Source: JANMZR01 sp031383555 (GTDB lineage Bacteria; Bacteroidota; Bacteroidia; Cytophagales; Spirosomataceae). From it: DNA of 54,692 bases. The notes beneath the pieces were generated by a model, which saw only the letters and a program-made list of their open reading frames with translations, made no database searches and was not told where the DNA came from. Both the position numbers and the translations under genes were made by a program. How positions within the stretch are numbered: position 1 is the first letter of the stretch; every line of letters starts with the position of its first letter. The DNA is taken from positions 1 through 54,692 of the forward strand of contig JANMZR010000294.1 of NCBI GenBank assembly GCA_031383555.1, read 5' to 3'. Below, piece by piece: positions 1 to 8,890 of this stretch.

Positions 1-2685
1 CGCTCTTTCTGTATCCATTTCGGCTAAAGGTTCGGCAGCATACCAAAGCATTAAAGGAATATTATGGTCAGTGCGGTCAGCCTCTTTTTGAACTAATGTT
101 TCTACAATTTTCCAACGCTGCTGTAATTCTATTCGTTGTAAAGCGGCGGCCAAATACAACCTTACCGTAGCCGATTTGTCGTTTTGAGCTACACTTTCAA
201 ACTCCAAGAGAGTTTTTGTTGAAACTGGTTTATTTTCAGCCAAAAGTTGTATTGCCCAGCTTCTAATATTTTCATCCGAATTTTTCAGCAAGTCATTCAT
301 TTCACTCTCTGAAAGCCCTTTAATAACATGTAGCGTCCATAAAGCACGAAGTTTTCGAGTAATATCAGGGTTATTGAAAAGTATTTCTTTGAGTGCTTTT
401 CCCGTATTTTCATTGATTCCTCTTTCTTGTAAAATAGTTCTCGATTGCCTTACATACCATTCATTGGAATTTAAATGATAGTTAACAAGCTCTACCTCAG
501 TAGATTTTGAAAGGTCAACTGGCTTCCAGATATCGTTTTCATGGGTAATTTTAAATATTCGCCCCATTGTTTTATTATGCACATCAGGGTTTGTGCTATG
601 GCATTGATTTTTGTCGTACCAATCGATGGCAAATACAGATCCATTTTGGTCATATTTCATGTTCAACCATTGGCTCCATGAGTCGTTCATAGCTAAAAAA
701 TCTTTTTTATGAGATGCCGTATAACCTGATCCTGAGCGAGTTAATTGGTCATTATTCAGTTTTGAACCATTGATATTATTCATAAAAATGGTATTCTGAT
801 ATTCCTTTGGCCAAGTATCACCTCCCAAATAAATCATCGCTCCTGAGTGTGCATGACCCCCACCTGCTGATGCTGAACGGAAATTCCCCGCATGTGGGCC
901 TCTATCACCCACATAATGCACGTGATCACCAATGGTTTTTATTTCGTCGAATGTATATTTATTGAAGCTTTTGCCTGCTTGCCGCTGATAACGAGCCCCT
1001 TGAATAATATGATACATATGCGGAATTACGCAAACGGTAATGAAAGCATGCCCATAATCATTAAAATCAATTCCCCATGGATTGCTTGTGCCTTCTGCAA
1101 AAATCTCAAATTCATGTTTGGTAGGGTGGTACCTCCAAACTCCGCCATTTATTTTTTGGCGATGGGCATCACTTGCTCCTGGTTTGCCGACATTTGAATG
1201 TGTAAATACCCCATGAACACCGTAAAGCCAGCCATCGGGGCCCCAGCGAAGGTTGTTTAGTACCTCATGGGTATCTTGAACACCCCATCCGTCTAATAGC
1301 TTTTGAGGCGGCCCAGTGGGTTTATCTAGTTGAAAATCAGTAGGAATAAATAAAAGATAAGGCGCTGCACCCAACCAAACACCACCCATGCCAACTTCAA
1401 TCCCAGATACTAAATTGAGGCCTTCCATGAAAACAATTTTCTTGTCGAGTGAGCCATTGCCGTCGGTATCTTCAAAAATAAGAATTCGGTCACGGCCTTG
1501 GCCTTCAGGAGCCGGAATTGGATAAGTATGCCCCTCCACAACCCAAAGCCTGCCTTTGAAATCGATAGTAAAACTTATTGGCTTCACTATTTCTGGCTCT
1601 GAAGCAGCTAACGTAACCTTAAATCCTTTTGGAAGCGACATGGCTTTGGCTGCTTCAACTCCTGAAAGTCCTGAGTTTAAAATCGGGTCAAGTGGAGGAA
1701 GAATTATGATATCTTTTTGAAAAAGTTCATTTGGGAAATTAGGTCGACTGGCATAAAACTGAAAATTATCAAAATTAATATGCGCCCATTTATCATTTGA
1801 AATATAAGGAATTTGAGAGATTCCCGTCTCATTATCAATGATTTTTATATAAATATTTTTATTAAAATACGGTTTCAAATTGGCAACTACGGGTTGCAAG
1901 TTGGCACGACCCTGCCCTGTTGATGAAAATATCACTTTCTTTGTTTCCACTAAAACCAATTCCACACGAGTGTCCTGCAAAGCCCCACCCGATACGTCAA
2001 AACTTGCAAAAGGGTGTGTAACTTTAAATGGCACGGATTGCAGAGTTCCAATTTTTTGATAATTTAAAGTGCCTCCACTGCTTATAAAATGCTTGCCTTC
2101 AAAACCAATTTTCATTTCCTTTTCATGCACCGGAGAAGGTTCATTGCTGAAAATTGGGTTAGTAAAAGCATCGCCTGTGGTTGTCCAATCGGCAAGGTCC
2201 CCTTTTTCGAAATTAAGATTTAGCGGTTTCCCATTTTTCATGGGAAGGGTTCCTGTTATTTTTTTCCCTAAAACGGAGCCTTCAACAATTTGAATTTTAC
2301 CTACCATACCTGCCAGCCTATGACCTGGAACTGTACAATAATAAATATCATTTTTTTCGGCGATAAATGTTATGCTAGTGGTTGATCCTTTTTCAATAAT
2401 TGTAGTGCTTTTTATCCCCTGTTTTTCTAAAGCAATATCATGTGTCATTACCTCCGCATTTGTGATGATAATTCGCACTTTTTTGCCTTTATTGGCCTTT
2501 AATGTAGGATTTCTGGTGCCATCTTTGGCAAAATAGCCCAGCATTGAAGCTTCAAGATAATATTCAAAGTCAGCTTTAGTAGTATCTTGGGCTATTTTCT
2601 GTTGTTGATTAATTGCATTTATCTGAAGGTTTGGCAAAAATAAAAGAATTAAAAAACAAGTAAACAATTGGGTTAATCTATTCAT
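1..2685 (-). CDS. Secreted dehydrogenase-like beta-propeller protein with N-terminal blue-copper domain (partial)
   Basis: The gene reads leftwards and runs off the window, so its C-terminus is missing; about 895 codons are visible. The start at 2685 gives a signal peptide (MNRLTQLFTCFLILLFLP). Residues about 40-120 form a plastocyanin/azurin-like domain: an early His (MTHDI) and the C-x4-H-x4-M copper site in YYCTVPGHRLAGM. A linker or jelly-roll segment follows, then a membrane-bound-dehydrogenase / soluble glucose dehydrogenase-type beta-propeller (LPKGFKVTLAASEPEIVKP, RLWVVEGHTYP, WGPDGWLYGVHG). HEAT-like repeats begin near the cut end. Family members usually end in a cytochrome c domain, which would lie outside this window. 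A periplasmic or surface redox role on sugars or alcohols is inferred; the substrate is unknown. The DUF1080 gene upstream points to sugar processing. No frame break was seen. Confidence 0.85.
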   Translation of the reverse strand, partial: MNRLTQLFTCFLILLFLPNLQINAINQQQKIAQDTTKADFEYYLEASMLGYFAKDGTRNPTLKANKGKKVRIIITNAEVMTHDIALEKQGIKSTTIIEKGSTTSITFIAEKNDIYYCTVPGHRLAGMVGKIQIVEGSVLGKKITGTLPMKNGKPLNLNFEKGDLADWTTTGDAFTNPIFSNEPSPVHEKEMKIGFEGKHFISSGGTLNYQKIGTLQSVPFKVTHPFASFDVSGGALQDTRVELVLVETKKVIFSSTGQGRANLQPVVANLKPYFNKNIYIKIIDNETGISQIPYISNDKWAHINFDNFQFYASRPNFPNELFQKDIIILPPLDPILNSGLSGVEAAKAMSLPKGFKVTLAASEPEIVKPISFTIDFKGRLWVVEGHTYPIPAPEGQGRDRILIFEDTDGNGSLDKKIVFMEGLNLVSGIEVGMGGVWLGAAPYLLFIPTDFQLDKPTGPPQKLLDGWGVQDTHEVLNNLRWGPDGWLYGVHGVFTHSNVGKPGASDAHRQKINGGVWRYHPTKHEFEIFAEGTSNPWGIDFNDYGHAFITVCVIPHMYHIIQGARYQRQAGKSFNKYTFDEIKTIGDHVHYVGDRGPHAGNFRSASAGGGHAHSGAMIYLGGDTWPKEYQNTIFMNNINGSKLNNDQLTRSGSGYTASHKKDFLAMNDSWSQWLNMKYDQNGSVFAIDWYDKNQCHSTNPDVHNKTMGRIFKITHENDIWKPVDLSKSTEVELVNYHLNSNEWYVRQSRTILQERGINENTGKALKEILFNNPDITRKLRALWTLHVIKGLSESEMNDLLKNSDENIRSWAIQLLAENKPVSTKTLLEFESVAQNDKSATVRLYLAAALQRIELQQRWKIVETLVQKEADRTDHNIPLMLWYAAEPLAEMDTERA

Positions 2686-2706
2686 TATGATTTAGTTAGT
2701 CAATTA

Positions 2707-2784
2707 TTATTAATATTTAAGTTTGGGCTAGCAAAAGTTCAAATTTGAATTAAATAATAATTCCCCAAACTTAAATATTATTAA
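2707..2784. repeat. 78-bp imperfect inverted repeat between two minus-strand genes
   Basis: The 21-base arms at 2707-2727 and 2764-2784 pair at 20 of 21 positions. They flank an AT-rich spacer that contains the perfect palindrome TTCAAATTTGAA. The element fills most of the gap between the DUF1080 gene and the dehydrogenase gene. It could form a large hairpin in the minus-strand transcript, acting as an attenuator or intercistronic RNA stem, or it could be a small mobile inverted-repeat element. There is no T tract typical of an intrinsic terminator. Confidence 0.6.
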
Positions 2785-2821
2785 AAAGCCAACAAAGCTA
2801 TTTAACAATTTAGGGAATTTT

Positions 2822-3466
2822 TTATTTAGAAGGAAGCTCAGTAATATAAATATCTTTGAAAGCAACTTGCGCCTTACCTCCACCATGAACTTGAACACCA
2901 ATTAATCCACTTTGAGGTATTGTGTTATCCAACTCCTTATAATCTACAGTTTGTTTTCCATTGATATACAATTGAATTCGGTTTTTATTAGCAACAATTT
3001 TATAGACGTTCCAGTCATTCATTTTTATCCATTTCATTATTTTCGAAGAATCAGGTTTCATCAAAGTTTTATTTCTACGAGATTCATCATAAAGACTAGC
3101 CCAATAATTATTGCCCCAATCGGCTTGATAGCCTGTCATTTCAAAAGCTGGATTTGTAAGCCTTTTACTTCTAAATTGAATACCTGAATTTATAAAACCC
3201 TCATTGCCAATGAGTTTTATCTTTATTTTTAAAATGAAGTTCCCGTATTCTTTAGTTGTAGTAAGGAAGTCGTTGTTAGGTACCGTTTTGGATAATGACC
3301 CTCCCACAATTGCCCCGTTTTCAATTCGCCAAGTATTTTTGGTATCACCCTCCCAGCCATTAAAGGTTTTACCGTCAAAAAGTGAAACTTGTTTTTTTGT
3401 TGGTTGAGAAATAAAGCTTAAAAGGAGGCAAGAAACTAATAAGAAAAGAAGTGAGAAAAATTTCAT
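2822..3466 (-). CDS. DUF1080 family protein (3-keto-disaccharide hydrolase domain)
   Basis: This 214-residue exported protein has a signal peptide (MKFFSLLFLLVSCLLLSFIS) and one DUF1080 domain. The start SLFDGKTFNGWEG, the middle GNFILKIKIKL with GFINSGIQFRS, and the end SGLIGVQVHGGGKAQVAFKDIYI are typical of the family. The fold is a concanavalin-like beta-sandwich. Several members cleave 3-keto-glycosides made by sugar 3-dehydrogenases. The length fits a single-domain member. It lies upstream of the blue-copper dehydrogenase-like gene on the same strand, so oxidation followed by cleavage of a sugar is a plausible shared pathway. That link is inference. Confidence 0.9.
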   Translation of the reverse strand: MKFFSLLFLLVSCLLLSFISQPTKKQVSLFDGKTFNGWEGDTKNTWRIENGAIVGGSLSKTVPNNDFLTTTKEYGNFILKIKIKLIGNEGFINSGIQFRSKRLTNPAFEMTGYQADWGNNYWASLYDESRRNKTLMKPDSSKIMKWIKMNDWNVYKIVANKNRIQLYINGKQTVDYKELDNTIPQSGLIGVQVHGGGKAQVAFKDIYITELPSK

Positions 3467-3623
3467 AGGAATTTGTTTTTACTGATAAAAATATAGGAAA
3501 ACCTGAATAAAAAATACAATTTACACTCACTAAATTAGTACAATATGCTTAATTATTTATCTGGTTTTGCGATTAAAAATAATAGCGACAAATAGTTACA
3601 GTTGGACTCGCTGCTAGGTCTTC

Positions 3624-3701
3624 CACCTAAAAAGTGATGGCATTACAAAGCATGGCTACGGCTTATAGCGAATCTAACCTCACTAGTCACCTAAAAAGTG
3701 A
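3624..3701. repeat. 14-bp direct repeat in a 305-bp intergenic region
   Basis: CACCTAAAAAGTGA occurs exactly at 3624-3637 and 3688-3701, 64 bp apart start to start. Each copy has weak dyad symmetry (CAC...GTG). The spacer 3467-3771 between the divergent DUF1080 and DUF983 genes holds nothing else recognisable apart from the promoter candidate at 3743. The repeats may be regulatory sites or remnants of a dispersed repeat. Confidence 0.45.
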
Positions 3702-3742
3702 AAATAGAATGTGGTAAAACTGAGTTAATTAATGGAATTCGT

Positions 3743-3750
3743 TAATTTTG
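3743..3750 (+). promoter_or_regulatory. Bacteroidota -7 promoter element (TAATTTTG)
   Basis: The sequence matches TAnnTTTG and lies 21 bp before the ATG at 3772. No clear TTTG -33 box is at the expected distance, so this is a partial promoter match. Confidence 0.4.
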
Positions 3751-3771
3751 TACTTGTAAAAAATTGAATTT

Positions 3772-4152
3772 ATGCCAAAAGGAAATAAGTTAAAAGCAAT
3801 GCTGTCGGGCAAATGCCCCAAATGTGAAAAGGGGAATATATTTATTTCAAAATGGTGGCAAATTACTGAATTCTCAAAAATGAATAAAACCTGCCCAAAT
3901 TGTCATATAAATTTTGAGGTAGAACCGGGTTTTTTTTATGGAGCCATGTACATGAGTTATGGCTTTTCGTTGCTGATTATGATTTTTGGAGGTGTTTTTA
4001 TTTATAATGTATTCAATGATCCCCCTGTATTGTATTATGTGATACCTATAACACTGGTCAGCCTATTGTTTACGCCTTGGAACTTCCGTATTTCTCGGGT
4101 TTTTTATCTACATTTGGTTTCTGGAATAAAATTTAAAAAGATTGTACGGTAG
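3772..4152 (+). CDS. DUF983 family small membrane zinc-ribbon protein
   Basis: This 126-residue protein has two CxxC pairs (C15/C18 in CPKC and C41/C44 in CPNC), followed by the conserved EVEPGFFYGAMYMSYGFS segment and two transmembrane helices near residues 63-83 and 88-107. That is the DUF983 pattern. The function is not established; the cysteines probably bind zinc. It is the first gene of a three-gene cluster: the next frame starts inside its last codons at 4142, and the rhodanese gene follows two bases after that. A -7 type promoter element lies 21 bp upstream. Confidence 0.9.
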   Translation: MPKGNKLKAMLSGKCPKCEKGNIFISKWWQITEFSKMNKTCPNCHINFEVEPGFFYGAMYMSYGFSLLIMIFGGVFIYNVFNDPPVLYYVIPITLVSLLFTPWNFRISRVFYLHLVSGIKFKKIVR

Positions 4153-4858
4153 TTTTTATAAAATAATTGGCTTTTTCCTTGTTTTTTCGTTTAAACTAAG
4201 CGCCCAAACCTATCATCACACTACATTTTGGTCAAGATTAGGCTTTCAAAAAGAATTTAAAAATTTTGATTACCGATTAGAATTTGATTATCGTACACAA
4301 AATGATTTTCAAAAATCTGAAATTAATCCCTTTCAAAAAAGGTTTTTACAATGGTTTCGGTTTATTACTGTTTATAAAACAGATAAATTCACACATACTT
4401 TTGTTTTGCCTAATTTGGTTAGAACGTACCCTTTGGTGGCAAATGAAGCCGATAAAAAGCGATTTCCAACTATCGAATGGCGATTTTCATTTTTTGAAGA
4501 ATTTAATTATCCTTATAAAAAATTAACTACCAGTTTTCGTGCTGGCTATGAATTCCGAAATTTAACTACAAATGATGTTACTAGAAATACAGGTAGAGCA
4601 AGATTTAGACTGAATGAAACGTTGCAAATCTCAGATAAATCAAGGGTAAATATAAGTTTTGAGTCACTTTACAATGTTGGCCCTAATAAAGCACCTAACA
4701 CTTTCAGCCAAACACAATTACAACTAAGGTATGCTCATCGTTTTGGTAAAAAAGTAAATTTAACAACGGGCTACGTACATTTATTTCGCAAAAGAAATAG
4801 CCTTGTTGAATATGATATTGAAAATGGGCTAATTTGTAATTTGCAAATAGGTTTATAA
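4142..4858 (+). CDS. DUF2490 family outer-membrane-barrel-like protein
   Basis: About 238 residues, read from a TTG codon at 4142 that overlaps the end of the DUF983 gene by 11 bp. No ATG gives the N-terminal export signal, so TTG with translational coupling is the best start. The signal peptide is FYKIIGFFLVFSFKLSAQ. The mature part alternates aromatic and charged residues (FWSRLGFQKEFKNFDYRLEF, YKTDKFTHTFVLPNLV) and ends in a beta strand, as in the DUF2490 family of predicted outer-membrane beta-barrels. The function is unknown. It sits between DUF983 and an exported rhodanese, suggesting a shared envelope role. Confidence 0.8.
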   Translation: MYGSFYKIIGFFLVFSFKLSAQTYHHTTFWSRLGFQKEFKNFDYRLEFDYRTQNDFQKSEINPFQKRFLQWFRFITVYKTDKFTHTFVLPNLVRTYPLVANEADKKRFPTIEWRFSFFEEFNYPYKKLTTSFRAGYEFRNLTTNDVTRNTGRARFRLNETLQISDKSRVNISFESLYNVGPNKAPNTFSQTQLQLRYAHRFGKKVNLTTGYVHLFRKRNSLVEYDIENGLICNLQIGL

Positions 4859-4860
4859 AA

Positions 4861-5346
4861 ATGAAAAAAATACAATTAGCTGTTTTATTGATTATTTCTG
4901 GGCAAATATTTGGGCAGTCAGTTGCCTATGAGCAGATGCTAAATTTACTATTAAAAAAAACAGTTTTACCTATAAAAGTTAAAGAAACTAGCCAACTAAA
5001 ATCGAGCTATTTCTTTGACACCCGCTCGAAAAAAGAGTTTGAAGTTAGTCATTTACCGAAAGCTCAATGGATTGGTTATGAAGAGTTTGCCATTAAAAAA
5101 TTGAAAAATATTCCTAAAAATGCTGAAATAATCGTTTATTGTTCAGTTGGAGCTCGTTCTGAACAAATCGGTGAAAAATTAAAAAAAGCAGGCTACCAGA
5201 ACGTGAAAAACCTTTGGGGTGGTATTTTTCAGTGGGTAAATGAAGGACAAATAATATTTGACAAAAAGGGAACCCCAACATTAAAAGTTCATGCCTATTC
5301 TCCTGAATGGGGTATTTGGCTACAAAAAGGTGAAAAGGTTTATTAA
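4861..5346 (+). CDS. Exported rhodanese-like domain protein
   Basis: This 161-residue protein has a signal peptide (MKKIQLAVLLIISGQIFGQ) and one rhodanese domain. The domain contains FFDTRSKKEFEVSHLPKA, the active-site loop CSVGARS with Cys94 as the likely sulfur carrier, and GYQNVKNLWGGIFQWVNEG. Rhodaneses move sulfane sulfur through a cysteine persulfide; a periplasmic location is predicted. The start lies two bases after the DUF2490 stop, so the two are co-transcribed. The C-terminal tail, about 30 residues (VHAYSPEWGIWLQKGEKVY), continues beyond the domain. Its sulfur donor and acceptor are not evident. Confidence 0.9.
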   Translation: MKKIQLAVLLIISGQIFGQSVAYEQMLNLLLKKTVLPIKVKETSQLKSSYFFDTRSKKEFEVSHLPKAQWIGYEEFAIKKLKNIPKNAEIIVYCSVGARSEQIGEKLKKAGYQNVKNLWGGIFQWVNEGQIIFDKKGTPTLKVHAYSPEWGIWLQKGEKVY

Positions 5347-5570
5347 TTGAGGCAAAGAGTGGAAAGCATTAGGGAAATAGAAATAGCAAAAAAACCATTT
5401 CAATTCACAAATTTTATTTTAACTTTTTATCTTCATTCAACAAAAACATAATTACGTCATTGTTTATTATATTGACAAGCACCTCTTTGCCTCCAAAAAT
5501 TTGCCAATTTACCCCAAAAACTTTAACTTAGTTCAATTAAGCACATTAAATCCAAAACTTTCATCAATAA

Positions 5571-8030
5571 ATGAAAATCATTAAAACCATTCTGAGCCTA
5601 ACGATAACAGGCTTAATCATCTATTTTTTACAAAATGGAGCTGGAGCGGTACCTGCCTTAGGCAAATTCCTCAATCCTTTTACAGGCTTTTGGACCAATT
5701 CCGAAATAGGATCAAAGGAAAAAGATGGTTCAGCATTAGTTAGGAACATTAACATACCTGGTTGTACTGATGAAGTAACCATCAAATATGATGAAAATGG
5801 GGTTCCTCATATTTTTGCGAATAATAACCACGACCTATATTTTGCTCAAGGTTGGGTTACTGCCAAAGATCGGCTCTGGCAAATGGAGTTTCAGACTCAT
5901 TTTGCAGCAGGTCGAATTTCGGAAATAGTTGGAGTAAAAGGCTTAGAGTCTGACCAATACCAACGTCGCATGGGTGCTGTTTATGGTGCTGAAAATTCCC
6001 TTGCCGGCATGTTGGAAACTCCTGAAAATACTGTAACATTGGCGGCCTATTCCGAAGGAGTAAATGCATATATCAACCAATTAAGTGAAAGTACTTTGCC
6101 GTTTGAATACAAGCTATTGGGCTATAAACCGGAGCCTTGGACTCCCATAAAATCAGCCTTATTTTTGAAAAATATGTCGTTTGTTTTAGCCTCTGGCTCC
6201 GATGAGTTACTGATGACCAATATTGCAAGAAAATATGGTAAGGAGGCTGCTGAAGAACTTTTTCCAAATTATCCAAACTTGGAAAGTCCGATTATTCCAG
6301 TTGACACACCACTAGATTTTAAACCAATACCTCTGCCCAAATATGATGATAGTTTTTTAGGAACAGGCTCAAAGGATGTACCAGCTGAGCAAGACAAAGC
6401 GTTAGGCTCAAATAACTGGGCGGTGGCTGGATCTCTATCATTTACTGGATTGCCTATTTTGTCAAACGACCCCCACCTAACTTTATCGTTACCAAGTATT
6501 TGGTACCAATGTCAGCTCACAGCACCCGGTGTAAATGTGTATGGCTCCACTATGCCCGGCACACCTAATGTTATAATTGGCTTTAATGAAAAAGTGGCTT
6601 GGGGTGTTACCAACGTGGGTGGCGACGTGCTCGACTGGTACGAGGTGAGATTTAAAGACGCCACGAAAGAGGAATATTTTCATGATAACCAATGGAAAAA
6701 GGTTACAAAGCGTATCGAAGCTATTAAAATAAAAGGCTTGCCTGATAAAATTGACACGGTTCTCTATACACATCATGGGCCGGTGGTATATTTGGAAAAT
6801 CAGAAACCTTTTAAAAATAATGTTCCAGTCGGCCATGCTTTGAAATGGGTTGCTCATGAAAAATCGCAGGAATTATCTGCTTTTTACAAGCTAAATAGGG
6901 CTCAAAATTATGATCAATATGTGGAAGCCCTGAGCTACTATTCAGCACCCGCTCAAAACTTTATTTTTGCCTCCAATCAAAACGATATTGCACTTTGGGT
7001 AAATGGTAAGTTTCCTTTAAAAGCCAGACAGCAAGGCAAATACATACTCGATGGTACATCAAAATCGGCTGATTGGCAAGGCTATATACCAGCGGCTCAC
7101 AACCCGCATGTGAAAAATCCTGCCCGTGGTTATGTAAGTTCTGCGAATCAAAGCTCTGTTGACCCCAAATACCCCTATTATATCAATTGGGAGTTTGCCC
7201 ATACTGAGCGAGGCCGAAGAATTAACGATCGATTAGCAAAAATGACACTGGCCAACGTGGATAGCTTTCGCAATATGCAAAACGATAATTATAACCTGAG
7301 AGCTAATGATATACTGCCTAGTTTGTTATTAAAAATTGGCACACCTTCCCCAAAATTGGCTGCAGCCATTGCGATATTAACTAAATGGAATTTACAAAAT
7401 AATCCAAATGAAATTGCTCCAACCATATTTGACGAATGGTTTAAAAATTTGGGCTTTGCCATTTGGAAAGATGAATTGGATATTGATAAAAACCATCCTA
7501 TGCGCTATCCACAAGCAGACCAATTAGTAGAATTCGTAAAAAATAAACCCATTTCAAAATGGTATGACGATATTTCCACAAAAGACAAAATAGAAACGTT
7601 ACAAGAAAATTTGGTTAGTAGCCTTTCAGCTACCATTGACTCACTCACTGCAAAAAAAGGACTCATGGGGCCAGCTTGGGCATGGGCCGACTGGAAAAGC
7701 ACCTCTGTAAAACATCTTTTGGGTGCAAATAACCCAGCATTAGACAAATTTAGCCGTTTAAATATCCAAATGGGTGGCGGTGGTGGTGGCATAGTAAATG
7801 CTACAACTGCCCGCACAGGACCTAGCTGGCGTATGATCGTGCAATTAGACAAAAATCATCCAAAAGCTTATGGTATTTTTCCTGGTGGGCAGTCAGGTAA
7901 CCCTGGTAGCAACCTCTATGACAACATGATTGATAAATGGGCAAAAGGTGAGCTAAATGAATTGCTTTATTTGCAAAATGGAAATGAGGCCAGTTCAAGA
8001 ATTAAAAAAGTAATTAAATTTTCGAAATAA
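5571..8030 (+). CDS. Penicillin acylase family protein (S45 Ntn-hydrolase)
   Basis: This 819-residue protein starts with an N-terminal membrane or signal segment (IKTILSLTITGLIIYFL). The small-subunit part follows (VTIKYDENGVPHIFANN, YFAQGWVTAKDRLWQMEF), then a spacer, then the new N-terminus at Ser280 in GSNNWAVAGS after autoproteolysis. Family marks in the large subunit include ILSNDPHL, GFNEKVAWGVTNVGGD, HHGPVV and the C-terminal FPGGQSGNP. Family enzymes cleave amides such as beta-lactam side chains, acyl-homoserine lactones or acyl-peptides; the substrate here cannot be told. It appears monocistronic. The 224 bp upstream (5347-5570) contains no gene or clear promoter motif. Confidence 0.93.
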   Translation: MKIIKTILSLTITGLIIYFLQNGAGAVPALGKFLNPFTGFWTNSEIGSKEKDGSALVRNINIPGCTDEVTIKYDENGVPHIFANNNHDLYFAQGWVTAKDRLWQMEFQTHFAAGRISEIVGVKGLESDQYQRRMGAVYGAENSLAGMLETPENTVTLAAYSEGVNAYINQLSESTLPFEYKLLGYKPEPWTPIKSALFLKNMSFVLASGSDELLMTNIARKYGKEAAEELFPNYPNLESPIIPVDTPLDFKPIPLPKYDDSFLGTGSKDVPAEQDKALGSNNWAVAGSLSFTGLPILSNDPHLTLSLPSIWYQCQLTAPGVNVYGSTMPGTPNVIIGFNEKVAWGVTNVGGDVLDWYEVRFKDATKEEYFHDNQWKKVTKRIEAIKIKGLPDKIDTVLYTHHGPVVYLENQKPFKNNVPVGHALKWVAHEKSQELSAFYKLNRAQNYDQYVEALSYYSAPAQNFIFASNQNDIALWVNGKFPLKARQQGKYILDGTSKSADWQGYIPAAHNPHVKNPARGYVSSANQSSVDPKYPYYINWEFAHTERGRRINDRLAKMTLANVDSFRNMQNDNYNLRANDILPSLLLKIGTPSPKLAAAIAILTKWNLQNNPNEIAPTIFDEWFKNLGFAIWKDELDIDKNHPMRYPQADQLVEFVKNKPISKWYDDISTKDKIETLQENLVSSLSATIDSLTAKKGLMGPAWAWADWKSTSVKHLLGANNPALDKFSRLNIQMGGGGGGIVNATTARTGPSWRMIVQLDKNHPKAYGIFPGGQSGNPGSNLYDNMIDKWAKGELNELLYLQNGNEASSRIKKVIKFSK

Positions 8031-8088
8031 TAAACGTGCTAAAAAACCTTCGTATTGGGATTTAAACACCAATTTGGCACTAAACAAA

Positions 8089-8114
8089 ACTCCCCCTTCG
8101 GGGGTTGGGGGGCT
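8089..8114. repeat. Copy of dispersed GC-rich palindrome
   Basis: The copy has a CTCCCCC arm, a TTC turn, a GGGGG arm and then TTGGGGGGCT. Its reverse complement follows the same plan as other copies in the window: a C-rich block, AA, CCCC, GAA, GGGGGAG, then T-rich sequence. It lies 8 bp before the small membrane gene at 8122. Confidence 0.7.
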
Positions 8115-8121
8115 ATTTATT

Positions 8122-8493
8122 ATGAATTATATTTTATCAAAAATTGAACAAAAAGGAGCATTATTCAGCCTAATATTTTTGGGGTCATTTATTCTACATT
8201 TCTTTTTACCTTGGTGGATTTGCACCTTGGTCGCATTTTTAGCTGCTTTTTGGCAGGCAAAATCTGGAAAACAAGCTTTTGCAGTAGGTGGTGTGGCTAT
8301 TGGATTATTGTGGGGTTTAACTGCCTCGTTTTGGCATTTTGCAAGTCAAGGCATACTCTCTAACAAAGTTGCGGGCATGCTTGGCCTTCCCAATGGGGGT
8401 TTATTAACTGCAATTTTGGCTTTAATTGCTGGCTTAGTGGGTGGTAATGCGGCTTTAAGTGGTTATTTGGTGAAGTCTTTATTTAAAAAATAG
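8122..8493 (+). CDS. Small integral membrane protein of unknown function
   Basis: About 123 residues, starting at the ATG at 8122 (MNYILSKIEQKGALFS). An upstream ATG at 8074 is open but would translate the GC-rich repeat, so it is rejected as the start. Hydrophobic helices lie near residues 14-50 (two segments), 58-80 and 95-117, giving about four transmembrane passes. The segments are rich in glycine and alanine (GGLLTAILALIAGLVGGNAALSGYLV). I do not recognise a family with confidence. It follows the acylase gene on the same strand after 91 bp containing a repeat. Confidence 0.7.
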   Translation: MNYILSKIEQKGALFSLIFLGSFILHFFLPWWICTLVAFLAAFWQAKSGKQAFAVGGVAIGLLWGLTASFWHFASQGILSNKVAGMLGLPNGGLLTAILALIAGLVGGNAALSGYLVKSLFKK

Positions 8494-8627
8494 TTGATGA
8501 AAGGGCGAAACGCAATTCGACGTTTAAAATCTAAGACCCGCAATACCTCCTTTGAAATAAACGGATCGAAATCCGCCCAAAAAAACAAAATTTCCCTGTT
8601 TTTCTAGTCAACTTGTCAAGAAAAATA

Positions 8628-8635
8628 TATATTTG
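8628..8635 (+). promoter_or_regulatory. -7 promoter element (TATATTTG) of the toxin-antitoxin pair
   Basis: A perfect TAnnTTTG match lies 19 bp upstream of the antitoxin ATG at 8655. A leader of only about a dozen bases would result. No strong -33 TTTG is visible at the standard spacing. Confidence 0.45.
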
Positions 8636-8654
8636 AACCAAAAATAAGAAACCT

Positions 8655-8890
8655 ATGAAAACCATGAGCGTAGGCGAGTTCAAAACCCATTTTTCGGAAG
8701 CCTTAAAACGAGCTGACGCAGGCGAAAAATAGCTATCACCTTTGGTAAAAAAAAAGAGATTAAAGCTTATTTGGTGCCGAAGGAACAACTTAAAAACCCA
8801 AAAAGAAAACTTGGGATGTTAGATAATTCCAATGGATATTTTATGTCGGAAAGTTTTAATATTACTACTGAAGATGAATTTCCCTTATGA
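8655..8890 (+). pseudogene. Phd/YefM-type antitoxin, frameshifted
   Basis: Translation from 8655 gives MKTMSVGEFKTHFSEALKRA and then DAGEK before a TAG stop at 8730-8732. Moving one base in a run of five A residues (8725-8729) restores the family sequence: AITFGKKKEIKAYLVPKEQL, continuing to a TGA at 8888-8890. The open stretch of 236 bp is one base short of a multiple of three, matching a single-base deletion. The restored stop overlaps the toxin start as ATGA, the usual antitoxin-toxin arrangement. It could be a true mutation, a sequencing or assembly error in the A run, or slippage-corrected expression. Confidence 0.85.

Noticed and set aside
892..1197. Plus-strand open frame within the dehydrogenase gene
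   Set aside because: It is antisense to a gene with clear domains and has no family match.
8074..8121. Longer start for the small membrane protein
   Set aside because: The extension would translate the intergenic GC-rich repeat (TPPSGVGG), and the ATG at 8122 gives a normal start.
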